Assembly: GCA_021826315.1 (NCBI GenBank) | Contig: JAKAZZ010000016.1 | Coordinates: forward strand, 1 to 52,316 | Direction: 5' to 3' | Origin: Actinomycetes bacterium | GTDB lineage: Bacteria; Actinomycetota; Acidimicrobiia; Acidimicrobiales; Acidimicrobiaceae | DNA length: 52,316 nt | Shown here: positions 1 through 9,099 of the stretch, piece by piece | Position numbering within the stretch: the stretch's first letter is position 1 | Layout of the letters: every line of letters starts with the position of its first letter | The notes under the pieces: model-generated | What the model saw: the letters and a program-made list of their open reading frames with translations, nothing else | What the model was told of the DNA's origin: nothing | Database searches by the model: none | Translations under genes and position numbers: made by a program

Positions 1-77
1 ATCTTGCATCGTTGGGCTATCGATCATGTGACTATTCCGATTCTCTGGACCACCGTTGCAGAATCTTGGCCCTTTTG

Positions 78-974
78 TCATTCCACCTCCTCTCCTGAAG
101 ATGTTTGATGGGGCGGGAATGTACCTATCTTTTCGATGTCGAATCCGTTCGGATAACTACGAACCTGTGGCATCTCTCGAGGCCATCTTGGTTCCTTTCG
201 GGGAGGAAGCTCACGGACGAGTTTGCCGCGTAGTTTTAGACCATTGCGAACAAGCGTTTTGAATATCGGATTTGGAGTTGGAAAGCCAAACGCCTTGAGG
301 AGCGGTTCGTCCATCAGGGCATAGGACATCTTATATACGATTGACTTCGGCAGAAGTTGGTTGGGTGGGAAGGTCGTGAATAGTTCGATGGTCGACTCTG
401 CTACCTTTGTTCCTCCTGCATCGATTGAAAAGTTGGCCTCTTCGTAGCTATCCAAGAAATTAGAAAAGTCCTTCCAAGTTTCAGGGAGATCTCGGATGCC
501 CATTCTGCGTCCTAAGTCGCGATAGTAGTTTGCCGCGGCTATTCGTTCAGTTGCTGACATAGCTCTCCAACCGAAGTCGTCCATCCAGCGAATCGGCGTT
601 ACTACAAAAGTGCTCAGTACATAAATCATGTCACTGTTGCTTATGTTGTAGGCGTTGTGCATCTGGTTCATCCTGCGCAAAGCAGTCAATCCATCGCCTT
701 CGCTGGGGCCGTGTTCAAGGATTGCATCAAGGACAATAACTGTGTCGTCGTATCTTTTTTGAACCCGATCGATTAGCTCACCTGTATGAGCAAGCAGCGA
801 TCCGATTGTAGGAACGGCATAAGTTCGAAATAGTGCGAATGAAAGTGCTTGATTCATGTCCCAAGGAAATTCATAGGTTGTCATGAGGCGGTAGATCTCT
901 CGGTACTCGGTCTCAGGATCAAGCGATTCAATCTTTTTCAATATATCGTAACGATTTGATCGAAAGTTCACCAT
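78..974 (-). CDS. MpaB-type (DUF2236) oxygenase family protein
   Basis: This 298-residue soluble protein resembles the DUF2236/MpaB/latex-clearing oxygenase family, whose characterised members are b-type heme proteins that cleave or oxidise hydrophobic substrates. The all-helical pattern, the early RTYAVPTIG segment, the central MHNAYNIS segment and the following VTPIRWMDDFGWRAMS stretch match the family. The histidine in MHNAYNIS is the best candidate heme ligand, by analogy only. No signal peptide is visible, so it should be cytoplasmic. The ATG has no obvious Shine-Dalgarno sequence. It is transcribed away from the CMD-family gene across a 260 bp divergent gap. The substrate cannot be read from the sequence, but nearby SDR and CMD genes suggest a small oxidation neighbourhood. 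Confidence 0.75.
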   Translation of the reverse strand: MVNFRSNRYDILKKIESLDPETEYREIYRLMTTYEFPWDMNQALSFALFRTYAVPTIGSLLAHTGELIDRVQKRYDDTVIVLDAILEHGPSEGDGLTALRRMNQMHNAYNISNSDMIYVLSTFVVTPIRWMDDFGWRAMSATERIAAANYYRDLGRRMGIRDLPETWKDFSNFLDSYEEANFSIDAGGTKVAESTIELFTTFPPNQLLPKSIVYKMSYALMDEPLLKAFGFPTPNPIFKTLVRNGLKLRGKLVRELPPRKEPRWPREMPQVRSYPNGFDIEKIGTFPPHQTSSGEEVE

Positions 975-1234
975 ATATCAAAACGTATCACGCAACTATT
1001 TCCGAGGTCAATCTTCTGGAAGGTATTTTTGGCGCGTTGGCGCAATCTTGGTCCTTGAGGTTAGATGGGACAACCATCGCTGGCGAAAAATGCCTCTACC
1101 TCAACGCTCGCTTTCGCGCGGAGGGCTAAATGTTTATGTCGCCTTATCTTTACCCGGTTGCGGTAATCGAGAGTAGCGTTGGGATCTGGGATACCTGATT
1201 GCAAAGTTTATCGATTAAGTGATTGGAGTATTTT

Positions 1235-1792
1235 ATGGCTGAACGTTTTACGCCGCCAAGAAGAGATGAACTAGACGAAGACGGAAAGGATCTCTACGAC
1301 CAAATAACCCTAGGGCCAAGAGGTACGTCGAAGCAGTACTTCCAATTGATTCTCGACGACACTTCACTTGCAGGTCCATTTGGAGCCATGCTCCTATCTC
1401 CAGAGATTGGAAGTGGCCTTCTGAGGGTTGGAGGAGCGCTTAGATTCGGAGGAAGACTTCCACCCCGTCTTCGTGAAGCCGTCATTCTACGAGTTGCCGC
1501 CAGGAGCGCGGCGAAATTCGAAGCTAGAGCTCACGGACAGATCGCTCTAGACTGCAATCTCGCCCAAGATGAGATTGATCAAATAGCTCACGGCGCCACG
1601 GACAACTTTGAGCCAGAGCTAACCGTACTGTTTACGACAGTTGATCAGTTATTCGACCGAGGGACTGTCGATGAAGAATGCTTTTCCGAGCTGCTCAAAT
1701 ACTACGATCAACCGTTGATTTTTGAAGTTATTGTCTTGATCGGCTATTACCGCCTTCTTGCTGACGTTATGAATTCTTTTGAAATCGAATAG
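1235..1792 (+). CDS. Carboxymuconolactone decarboxylase (CMD) family protein
   Basis: The 185-residue protein has the helical CMD/AhpD-like core, with the central LREAVILRVAARSAAKFEA segment followed by AHGQIA and a helix-turn typical of the family. It lacks the CxxC pair of AhpD peroxidases, so a decarboxylase-like or unknown role is more likely than peroxide reduction. The ATG at 1235 is chosen because GGAG lies six bases upstream; an in-frame TTG at 1223 overlaps that site and is less likely. It stands alone on the plus strand with 464 bp of non-coding DNA behind it. The hydroxyquinol genes about 6 kb away give a weak hint towards aromatic catabolism, but many CMD-fold proteins of this size have no known substrate. 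Confidence 0.75.
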   Translation: MAERFTPPRRDELDEDGKDLYDQITLGPRGTSKQYFQLILDDTSLAGPFGAMLLSPEIGSGLLRVGGALRFGGRLPPRLREAVILRVAARSAAKFEARAHGQIALDCNLAQDEIDQIAHGATDNFEPELTVLFTTVDQLFDRGTVDEECFSELLKYYDQPLIFEVIVLIGYYRLLADVMNSFEIE

Positions 1793-2256
1793 TTACCGTG
1801 ACTCGAGTCTGGATGATATGTGATTGCACTCGAATCGTGGAACATCGATGCAATTTCTAAAAAGCGCAGCCTCTTACTGGAGGTCAATTAGTGGTTCGGA
1901 CGATGTGACCAGCAAATACGACAAATAGCGTTGAAGAGCAACTGAGAAGCATATGACAGAGGTTGCAAGAGGTAATAAGAAGATTTGGCGCTACTTTCTG
2001 GCTCCTTCTCGCATATTGTAAGAAGGTCTCGATTAGGGCAAGAAGATGGGTTGCAAGCGATGGTGCTCATTCGCTCCGTTGCAAGTCCACTTGGGTCCAT
2101 TTTTGTAAAGGAATCTTGAAAAATCACCATACGGTCAATCGGAACAAGTTGTTACTATCTATCCGGTTTTGAGCATGGATCAAAATCTTGTCGGGATCGA
2201 AGCCGATATTGAAAAATTGGATCGAGACTGCCCCTCTGATGTGTAATGCTAAGGCA
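1793..2256. other. Intergenic stretch, no gene seen
   Basis: These 464 bases separate the CMD-family gene from the SDR gene. A perfect 10 bp palindrome lies just after the upstream stop codon (1800-1809), with no T-run after it. Short overlapping reading frames exist on both strands but have no family resemblance and no ribosome binding sites. The SDR promoter must lie in the right half, but no convincing -35/-10 pair was found. Confidence 0.5.
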
Positions 2257-3018
2257 ATGAGTTTTGACTTTTCAAATAAGACCGTCTTGGTTACGGGTGG
2301 ATCTCGAGGAATTGGAAGAGCGATAGCTGAACACTTCTATCGCCACGGTGCAAACGTTGTGATTTCAAGTCGCAAAGCCGATGCACTCAGCGAGGTAGTA
2401 AAGGAGGTGTCGGCAAGCGAGGGAGGTGCGATCGACTACGTCGCTGCCAACGTTGGTGTAGAGACCGAGGCTTATCGAGTCGTTGACGAGACAATTGCTC
2501 GTTTTGGCAGCGTCGATGTTCTCGTAAATAACGCGGCCACCAACCCCTACTACGGTCCAATGATCGACATTGATGCATCGCGCGCTCAAAAGATCCTTGA
2601 TGTAAACCTTTTGGGAGTTCTGTGGTTTACTCAAGCAGCATTTAAGAGGTACATGAAAGAGTCTGAGAACACTTCGTCTGTTATCAACATCGCATCGATA
2701 GGTGGTCTGTCGGTGGAGTCAGGGATCGGATTCTATAACGTCTCTAAGGCCGCTGTCATCCACATGACCAAGCAGCTTGCAAATGACCTTGGCCCCAAGG
2801 TCAGAGTTAACGCAATAGCGCCAGGATTAGTAAGAACCGACTTCGCCAAGGCATTATGGGAAAACCACGAGGCTTCCGTCGCAGCACGTCTTCCAATGAA
2901 GCGTATAGGCGAACCCGACGATATTGCGGGCGCTGCACTTTTTCTGGGATCGGACCTGTCGCGGTGGATTACCGGCGAGACGATGGTGGTAGACGGAGGA
3001 GCGATGGTGACCCCCTAG
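2257..3018 (+). CDS. Short-chain dehydrogenase/reductase (SDR), FabG-like
   Basis: This is a classical SDR that should reduce or oxidise a carbonyl/alcohol pair with NAD(P)(H). From the ATG at 2257 the protein has 253 residues, the usual length. The cofactor-binding glycine motif TGGSRGIG lies near residue 15, the NNAAT motif (NNAG-type) near residue 95, the catalytic serine in INIASIGG, and the YNVSK catalytic tyrosine/lysine pair near 165-169. The C-terminus VVDGGAMVTP is typical of FabG-like enzymes. An in-frame ATG at 2239 and a TTG at 2188 would add residues without homology; none of the starts has a strong ribosome binding site. It converges on menE with only three bases between the stop codons. 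The substrate is not predictable. Confidence 0.88.
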   Translation: MSFDFSNKTVLVTGGSRGIGRAIAEHFYRHGANVVISSRKADALSEVVKEVSASEGGAIDYVAANVGVETEAYRVVDETIARFGSVDVLVNNAATNPYYGPMIDIDASRAQKILDVNLLGVLWFTQAAFKRYMKESENTSSVINIASIGGLSVESGIGFYNVSKAAVIHMTKQLANDLGPKVRVNAIAPGLVRTDFAKALWENHEASVAARLPMKRIGEPDDIAGAALFLGSDLSRWITGETMVVDGGAMVTP

Positions 3019-3021
3019 GAG

Positions 3022-4155
3022 CTATCGTGCCGTACTAAAAATCTCCGTAAGCCTCTTTCGCTGTACCTTTCCCAGATCAGTCTTTGGTAGGGTATCAACA
3101 GCGAAGAGGCGCCTCGGGATGCAATAGCGTGGAAGTTTTTCAGCTACTATTTGCTGGAGAGATTCAAGCGTTATGCGTGACTCTTCGTGGTGAGCGATAG
3201 CTACGGCTACCACCTCACCGAACTCTTCGTCGCGGCAACCAAATATCGCATACTCCGGTAGATCGGTTGCTTCGTTTATCACCTCTTCGACCGTGTTTGG
3301 AGCGACCTTTTCTCCACCGGTGTTGATTACCTCTGAGATCCTCCCAGTTACTGATAGCAGGCCGTCGTCGCCCAATGATCCGCTATCACCTGTGTGGAAG
3401 AAGCCATTGGTATCCGTGAGCGGAGTGCCATTCCGGTAACTTTGGGCGATCATCGGCCCTTTGAGAAGTACCTCGCCCTCAACCACTTGGATCACTACGT
3501 CGAGTAGTGCGACTCCGTCATATACGCAGCCACTTCCGGTTTCGGTGAGTCCGTACGTTACTACAGCATTGACAGGGCGCTTAGACGGTGGAGTGCCTGC
3601 ACCAAGAAGAATCTTTTCGAAGACTGATAGGTCAAGTTTCGATAGGTTCGCTTTCACCAATGAAGTAAACACAGGTGCGTCACTCCTACGAGCTATTTCG
3701 TCGAAGGTCGCGTAGTCAAATGAGCCCAAAGTCTCGAGGCGGTGATTGGCAAAGTAAGACTTAGTTATCGTTGTAAAACCGCCAACGTGATTGATCGGAA
3801 GGGCATTGATCCATAACCCTTCTCCTTTGTTGGCGCCCAAGTATGAAAGTGAGGCTTTGGCTGAAGCCTCCAAATTAGCCCAGCTATGGCAGATTCCTTT
3901 GGGTAGTCCTGAGGTCCCAGAAGTAGTCGCTACGAGGGATGAATGCTCTGGAACGTCGGTATTGGCGACCCTCCTAGCGGCTACTTTGTCTATAACCACG
4001 ACCGTCGGGTCGATTACTTCGACAATAGTTTCTGTGAATCTCTTTGGCCAATGTGGATTAGCGACAGCAACTGCATTTCCAGCCAACATCTCTTCTAGGA
4101 GGCGCATAGCCAGTTCGTTACTCTGCTCTTGAATAAATAGCTTTAGCTCTTTCAT
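3022..4155 (-). CDS. menE: O-succinylbenzoate--CoA ligase (MenE)
   Basis: MenE activates O-succinylbenzoate to its CoA thioester by way of an acyl-adenylate in the menaquinone pathway. The 377-residue protein is an adenylate-forming enzyme with the phosphate-binding TTSGTSGLPKG near residue 82, the LPINHVGG segment, the YGLTETGSG acyl-AMP motif, TGDSGSLGDDG with the hinge region SVTGR, and the C-terminal PKTDLGKVQRKRL that carries the catalytic lysine. The protein is short for the superfamily but fits compact actinobacterial MenE proteins. It is divergent from menB across a 242 bp region, so the substrate-making and substrate-using genes of adjacent steps share a promoter region. The specific function relies on this context, because AMP-ligases are hard to assign from motifs alone. 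Confidence 0.88.
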   Translation of the reverse strand: MKELKLFIQEQSNELAMRLLEEMLAGNAVAVANPHWPKRFTETIVEVIDPTVVVIDKVAARRVANTDVPEHSSLVATTSGTSGLPKGICHSWANLEASAKASLSYLGANKGEGLWINALPINHVGGFTTITKSYFANHRLETLGSFDYATFDEIARRSDAPVFTSLVKANLSKLDLSVFEKILLGAGTPPSKRPVNAVVTYGLTETGSGCVYDGVALLDVVIQVVEGEVLLKGPMIAQSYRNGTPLTDTNGFFHTGDSGSLGDDGLLSVTGRISEVINTGGEKVAPNTVEEVINEATDLPEYAIFGCRDEEFGEVVAVAIAHHEESRITLESLQQIVAEKLPRYCIPRRLFAVDTLPKTDLGKVQRKRLTEIFSTAR

Positions 4156-4397
4156 CGCTACTCAAGCCTATCTAGGAGCTCATTTGATGACGATGATAAA
4201 TATGTCGCACCCGGGTCTTGGCAATCGGCAAAAGTGTGCTCTCAGGGGCTAAATTTCTTATTCAACGCTGTTGCTTAGCAGTTCGATCGCTTTTATAGGC
4301 AGTCACCAACTGCAGGCGGCGGATATCTCTCGTCCAAATGGAATTACTATGTTTTCGGATCCGTTTGATAGATAGTTGATTGGAAGGGCGCGAGAAG

Positions 4398-5240
4398 ATG
4401 AGTAGAGTTCAGTTTGATTGGAAGAGTGCGGGGGAGTACCGCGATATCAAGTACGAACACTTCGACAACATTGCAAAGATAACGATCAATCGTCCAGAGG
4501 TGCGAAATGCCTTTCGTCCACAGACGCTAGTAGAGCTTTCATCCGCCTTCGAGGCAGCGCGCAACGATCCTTCGGTAGGTGCGATCATCTTCACTGGTGA
4601 AGGCGACCTCGCCTTTTGCTCCGGTGGTGATCAGAGAATTCGTGGAGAAGATGGGTACATCGGCGACGACCATCTAGGACAGGCGGGAATTGGAAGATTG
4701 AATGTGTTAGATCTTCAAGTTCAGATCCGTCGTCTTCCTAAGCCTGTTGTAGCAATGGTGGCAGGATACGCAATTGGAGGCGGTCACGTCCTTCACCTCG
4801 TCTGCGACCTAACAATTGCTGGTGAAAATGCTAGATTCGGACAGACTGGACCTCGCGTTGGCTCCTTCGACGGCGGTTACGGCTCTTCACTCCTAGCCCG
4901 AACGATCGGAATCAAGAGAGCAAAAGAGGTCTGGTTCCTGTGTCGTCAATACGATGCTGCGACCGCACTTGACTGGGGACTAGTAAACACAGTCGTTCCA
5001 GTAGACCAACTTGAAGAAGAGACGGTCAAGTGGTGTAAGGAGATGCTTGCCCTCTCTCCGCTCGCGCTTCGAATGTTAAAGGCTTCATTCAATGCCGCAG
5101 AGGATGGATTAGCTGGCGTACAACAACTAGCTGGCGATGCTACGCTCCTATTCTACATGACCGAAGAGGCACAAGAGGGTCGTGATGCTTATAAGGAGAA
5201 GCGTAAGCCTAACTTTGATCAGTTCCCTCGTAGACCTTAG
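4398..5240 (+). CDS. menB: 1,4-dihydroxy-2-naphthoyl-CoA synthase (MenB)
   Basis: MenB closes the second ring of menaquinone by an intramolecular Claisen condensation of O-succinylbenzoyl-CoA. The 280-residue crotonase-fold protein has the CoA-binding/oxyanion segment [10 protein letters not shown], the conserved [12 protein letters not shown] and [18 protein letters not shown] stretches diagnostic of MenB, and the C-terminal [13 protein letters not shown] that completes a neighbouring active site in the hexamer. The ATG at 4398 is chosen because it begins the conserved N-terminus and has purine-rich sequence just upstream; a TTG at 4380 would add six residues. menA follows after 86 bp on the same strand, so the two are probably co-transcribed. 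Family identity is very clear. Confidence 0.97.
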   Translation: MSRVQFDWKSAGEYRDIKYEHFDNIAKITINRPEVRNAFRPQTLVELSSAFEAARNDPSVGAIIFTGEGDLAFCSGGDQRIRGEDGYIGDDHLGQAGIGRLNVLDLQVQIRRLPKPVVAMVAGYAIGGGHVLHLVCDLTIAGENARFGQTGPRVGSFDGGYGSSLLARTIGIKRAKEVWFLCRQYDAATALDWGLVNTVVPVDQLEEETVKWCKEMLALSPLALRMLKASFNAAEDGLAGVQQLAGDATLLFYMTEEAQEGRDAYKEKRKPNFDQFPRRP

Positions 5241-5326
5241 TCTTATCTTTGTGGGCGTTGCGGTTCCAACACTAGGATCCGCGACGCCCGTTACACTTTT
5301 GGTCAAAGTTAGTGAATGGAAGATGA

Positions 5327-6184
5327 GTGTTGAAGTCAAAGTGGATAGCTGGAGCGAGACCGAGAACGCTCCCTGCAGCGATCGTCCCAGTAGTAGTCGG
5401 TAGCGCGGCCGCAAGAGGTAACTTCAATCTCGGTCGAGCACTACTGGCAGCAGTAGTTGCTCTTGCGATTCAAATTGCGACCAACTATGCAAATGACTAC
5501 TCCGATGGGAAGCGGGGCACCGACGACAAGCGAGTAGGTCCAATGCGGTTAGTGGCAAGTGGGGCGGCAACACCGAAGCAGGTTCTAGGAGCAGCACTTA
5601 TCGCCTTTGCGATTGCGGGCGTCGCCGGTACCGCTCTCGCGTTTCTCACGACGCCGATTCTCTTTGCTGTGGGAGCAGTCGCAATTGCCGCAGGGTGGTA
5701 CTACACCGGCGGCAAACACCCCTACGGATACTACGGGTTTGGTGAGTTGTTCGTCTTTGTCTTCTTTGGCTTGGTAGCAGTCGTTGGCACATACTACGTT
5801 CAAGTTGGCCACATAACTTACGAGTCGATTGTTCTTGGTAGCGCCTCTGGGCTACTGGCAGTTTCTCTTTTGGTGGTTAACAATGTTCGCGATATCGATA
5901 CCGATAAGGTGAGCGGAAAGAAGACCTTGGCGGTTCGCCTTGGGGATCGCAATTCGAGAATTTTGTATACCGCAACGGTTCTTGTTGGAGTTTTACTTCC
6001 ATTAGCCCTCATAACGAATGACATCTTTGTCCTTCTGGTTGTTCTTCTGGTTCCGATCTCAATGCCCCTTATTCGAAAGGTCATAGGCGGCGCTAAGGGA
6101 AGAGATCTAATTGAAGTTCTAGGTGGAACTGGCAGATTGCAACTTGCCTTTGCCGTTACAACTGCCGTGGCACTCATTCTCTAA
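5327..6184 (+). CDS. menA: 1,4-dihydroxy-2-naphthoate polyprenyltransferase (MenA)
   Basis: MenA joins a polyprenyl diphosphate to 1,4-dihydroxy-2-naphthoate in the membrane and gives demethylmenaquinone. The 285-residue protein has about eight hydrophobic segments and the two aspartate-rich UbiA-superfamily motifs: NDYSDGKRGTDD near residues 50-61 and DIDTDKVSGKKTLAVRLG in the second half. The N-terminal WIAGARPRTLPAAIVPVVVG is typical of MenA. Translation probably begins at the GTG at 5327, where GGA lies six bases upstream; no later ATG precedes the conserved start. It lies 86 bp behind menB on the same strand, which supports a menBA transcript. Confidence 0.96.
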   Translation: MLKSKWIAGARPRTLPAAIVPVVVGSAAARGNFNLGRALLAAVVALAIQIATNYANDYSDGKRGTDDKRVGPMRLVASGAATPKQVLGAALIAFAIAGVAGTALAFLTTPILFAVGAVAIAAGWYYTGGKHPYGYYGFGELFVFVFFGLVAVVGTYYVQVGHITYESIVLGSASGLLAVSLLVVNNVRDIDTDKVSGKKTLAVRLGDRNSRILYTATVLVGVLLPLALITNDIFVLLVVLLVPISMPLIRKVIGGAKGRDLIEVLGGTGRLQLAFAVTTAVALIL

Positions 6185-6533
6185 CCAGAGCTCGCATCGA
6201 GCGTACAATTTTGTTGATGGGAGGAGTGGATGCTGAAACGAGGTTTGCAATCCACTCTTATAACCTCAGATGCAACGGATTCTCACTTATTTAGAAGTCG
6301 CCACTGTTGATTCACTTCGGGTCGCAACGACGACGTTCGTCGCCGGCTTTTAGAGGTTACCTAGAGGGCAGCCTTCTAGAAAGGCGATGGCTCGAATGAG
6401 TAGTCCTGTTAGTTAAATGGGAAGAGTTTGTTAAAGTCACTTGTGGTCGTCGAATATCATCATTCAAACTACTAGCTTGAAGATGTTCCTTTACTCTTCT
6501 AGCTGATTTGTTGAACACTTTTGCTTCTTTGAA
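6185..6533. other. Intergenic stretch with a small hairpin
   Basis: These 349 bases lie between menA and the GDT1-family gene. A perfect six-base stem with a three-base loop sits at 6328-6342 and is followed by a short T-rich stretch, so it may end the menBA transcript, but the stem is small. No reading frame or RNA family is recognised in the rest. Confidence 0.4.
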
Positions 6534-7136
6534 GTGGAGATTGCTATTTCATCAGTCGCCCTGTTCTTTAGCTCCTTCGGGATAATATTTTTGGGTGAGT
6601 TGCCGGATAAGACTTTGGTCTCTTCGATTCTGCTCGCACGGACGTTTTCCCGCCGTTTAGTCTTCTTTGCTGCAAGTTCCGCTCTCTTTGTCCAGAGCGC
6701 CATAGCCGCGACGGTAGGGTCGTTGCTCGCCCACTTACCAACCAAGCTGATCTCCAACCTATCTTCGGTTGTATTTATAGCACTAGGTCTTTTTATGATC
6801 TTTCGAGCAATACGCGGTGAAGAAGAGGAAGAGTCGACGATTGCGTCCATACGAAAACGCTTCGCAGGTCTCCGACCATTTTGGTTGGTCTTCGTTATCG
6901 TCTTTGTTGCTGAGATCGGAGACATCACCCAAGTGGTGACTTTGAATCTAGTTGCCCACTACCACAGGGCACTTTTAGTTGGCCTTGCGGGTGCACTTGG
7001 AATGACGACAGCAGTCTTTGTGGCCATGGTGGCATCAAAGCTGACTGATCGAATCGATGAGAAGTACATCGAATTAGCTGCGGCTGTCATTTTGATTGTT
7101 TTAGGTATCGTTACCCTGATCGGTAACTTCAAATGA
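6534..7136 (+). CDS. GDT1/TMEM165 family cation exchanger (UPF0016)
   Basis: The 200-residue membrane protein has the two-fold repeat of the GDT1/UPF0016 family. Each half carries the acidic signature: GELPDKT near residue 21 and AEIGDITQ near residue 127, both variants of ExGD[KR][TS]. Six hydrophobic helices and a central charged linker with a run of glutamates fit the family. Bacterial relatives such as the Mn exporters of cyanobacteria and Vibrio move Mn2+ or Ca2+ in exchange for protons, so manganese or calcium homeostasis is the best guess. The second motif has ITQ instead of K[TS], which may alter selectivity. The GTG start has no good ribosome binding site. It converges with the monooxygenase gene across a hairpin-rich gap. 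Confidence 0.88.
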   Translation: MEIAISSVALFFSSFGIIFLGELPDKTLVSSILLARTFSRRLVFFAASSALFVQSAIAATVGSLLAHLPTKLISNLSSVVFIALGLFMIFRAIRGEEEEESTIASIRKRFAGLRPFWLVFVIVFVAEIGDITQVVTLNLVAHYHRALLVGLAGALGMTTAVFVAMVASKLTDRIDEKYIELAAAVILIVLGIVTLIGNFK

Positions 7137-7205
7137 ACGACGAAGATAGCGCGTACATCTGTGGAGAGGTCGTATCTTTTCTCAATCAAAAGCGCTATTG
7201 AAGAT

Positions 7206-7230
7206 CCCCACAGCTTCGTTAGCTGCGGGG
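7206..7230. terminator. Hairpin between convergent genes
   Basis: A nine-base stem with one internal mismatch closes a seven-base loop between two convergent genes. There is no clear U-run, so it is a probable rather than certain bidirectional terminator. Confidence 0.5.
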
Positions 7231-7274
7231 AAGGTGGCGCATCGATGCCGGCTTTACTTCGACCAAAGACCTCA

Positions 7275-7294
7275 GGCGGAGAGTAACCTCCGCC
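7275..7294. terminator. Second hairpin between convergent genes
   Basis: A perfect seven-base G+C-rich stem (7275-7281 with 7288-7294) closes a six-base loop, 36 bases before the end of the monooxygenase gene. It pairs with the hairpin at 7206-7230 and probably helps to end one of the two converging transcripts. Confidence 0.45.
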
Positions 7295-7330
7295 CTTGTC
7301 ATTAGATCGACTTTTGGATCTGCGTTAGAG

Positions 7331-9097
7331 CTAACGAAGCGAGAGTATCTGGCGCATCGTATATGCAAGGACGATTTCTGGGTCGTCGACCATTTTCATG
7401 CTTCGCCAACCGACATGCATGTCGGGTCGGACAAGAATGGCACCGTCTTCGTCGACCTCTCTCATCTTGGCAAAGTCGTTGTAGACATCACGGAAGCGTT
7501 GACCTGGTCCGATGATGTGGGCCTCGAGTTCGACTCCGAGTTCGTCAGACACCTTTTCGGCCGCGATCTTCCAACGTGATCCATTAGTTCCTGTCAGCAG
7601 AGTGAATTTCCCCTTGCCGCAGATGTCGTGTGTCGATACCTTCTGCTGAGCTTCATCTACAACCCACACGTGAGGCAGACGTGCACCGGGATAAGTTGTG
7701 GGGTGGTAGAAGAGCTCGGGATCTCGGGTATAACTAGGTTCTTCGCCTCCATCACTCATTACCGCAGATGAACTATACCGTTGGCCCAATTCAACTCCGT
7801 GGGCATTGAATTCGTAGTCTTTTAGATCAAATGCCTCGAGTAACCTTTGCCTCCGACTTAGACCAACTGCCGATTCGTCGTGTAGTTGAGACATATTGGA
7901 CTTCATAACATTCACGTTGATGGTGTCGGTAACGCCAAGCGCGGAGAGGATAGCTCCGAACTCTTCAATTGACTTATTTGCTCGTAAGACTATCTGCTTT
8001 CCGATCGGGGCGCGTTCTTCTTGGTAACTTGCGAGCAGCCCTTCTCCAGCCTTCCCCTTGACTACCAAAGAAAGCTTCCAGGCGAGGTTGTAGGCATCCT
8101 GGATAGAGGTGTTTGAACCAAGACCATTAGACGGAGGGTGGCGATGTGCAGCGTCACCCATGATGAATACGCGCCCCTTTTGGTACGTAGTCGCATACAT
8201 ACGATTATTTCCCCAAAGAGATACCGAATCGATTACGGGGTCGATGGTTTCGTCTCCCACGAGGTTACGTACGACGCCTTTGGCAAACTCTTCATTTACC
8301 TCCGGTGGAGGGGCGTCAATATCGTATCCCCAAACGATGAGCCACTCATTCCACGGTCTTACCATGCGCACTAATCCGAGACCAATACCGCCGATGTCAG
8401 CTCCCGGTTGAAGTACCCAGTAGAGGACACTGGGTCTATGGGCGACATACTTCGAAAGGTCAGCACGAAAGACGATATTCATCGATCCCGCAATATCCAT
8501 CTTTCCTTCCATAGATGCACCCATGTCGACCGCGACCTTTGAACGCCCGCCATCTGCGCCAATTAGGTACCTGGTTCGAATAATGTACTTGTCGCTCGTC
8601 AAACGATCACGCACTGTAACATCGACAAATTCTTCATGTTGGAGGTGGCTCAGATATTCGACTCCAAAACGAAATCTTCCTCCCCTTGAAGAGGAGGCGT
8701 TCACGAGAATCGGCTCGAAAAGATTTTGAGGAAGGTCGTAGTTGGAGGAGGGGCTAGCGCTCAGGTACTCACTCTCTCGTAGAGGATGAGTTCCCCAAGT
8801 TCTTACCCTTCCCAGCTCCTCTCCAGCGAGAGAAGTACAAAATGATGTATCACCCATCAAGCTATGGGGGGTGCCAAAGCGTTTGATGTTTTCTTCGATA
8901 CCGAGGTCTCGCATGATCTCGACCGTACGTTGGTTAGTGATGTGTGCCCTTGGTGTATTCGCAGTCCAAAAGTACTTGCTAATCACCAAGTGGTCGATGC
9001 CATATGTGGCGAGGAAGAGACCCATTGAGGAGCCTGCTGGACCACTTCCGACTACTAATACGTCGGTCTCCATCTTTACTTCGAGTTCGCTTTGCAC
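7331..9097 (-). CDS. FAD-dependent aromatic hydroxylase (TfdB/resorcinol hydroxylase-like)
   Basis: This 588-residue class A flavoprotein monooxygenase should hydroxylate a phenolic substrate with NAD(P)H and O2. It has the dinucleotide motif VVGSGPAGSS near residue 16, the YLIGADGGRSKV motif in the middle, and MGDAAHRHPPSNGLGSNTS, the FAD ribityl-binding segment. A C-terminal thioredoxin-like domain follows, as in phenol and dichlorophenol hydroxylases. The GTG at 9097 follows a GAGAGGG site that lies inside the end of the upstream dioxygenase gene, two bases away, so the genes are translationally coupled. With a hydroxyquinol-type dioxygenase and a maleylacetate reductase next to it, resorcinol 4-hydroxylase is the favoured role; a chlorophenol or phenol hydroxylase is possible. 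Confidence 0.88.
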   Translation of the reverse strand: MQSELEVKMETDVLVVGSGPAGSSMGLFLATYGIDHLVISKYFWTANTPRAHITNQRTVEIMRDLGIEENIKRFGTPHSLMGDTSFCTSLAGEELGRVRTWGTHPLRESEYLSASPSSNYDLPQNLFEPILVNASSSRGGRFRFGVEYLSHLQHEEFVDVTVRDRLTSDKYIIRTRYLIGADGGRSKVAVDMGASMEGKMDIAGSMNIVFRADLSKYVAHRPSVLYWVLQPGADIGGIGLGLVRMVRPWNEWLIVWGYDIDAPPPEVNEEFAKGVVRNLVGDETIDPVIDSVSLWGNNRMYATTYQKGRVFIMGDAAHRHPPSNGLGSNTSIQDAYNLAWKLSLVVKGKAGEGLLASYQEERAPIGKQIVLRANKSIEEFGAILSALGVTDTINVNVMKSNMSQLHDESAVGLSRRQRLLEAFDLKDYEFNAHGVELGQRYSSSAVMSDGGEEPSYTRDPELFYHPTTYPGARLPHVWVVDEAQQKVSTHDICGKGKFTLLTGTNGSRWKIAAEKVSDELGVELEAHIIGPGQRFRDVYNDFAKMREVDEDGAILVRPDMHVGWRSMKMVDDPEIVLAYTMRQILSLR

Positions 9098-9099
9098 TG

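Noticed and set aside
1888-2172. Overlapping short reading frames on both strands between the CMD and SDR genes
   Set aside because: They have no family resemblance, no ribosome binding site and odd composition (many Cys, Ser and Trp), so they look like chance frames.
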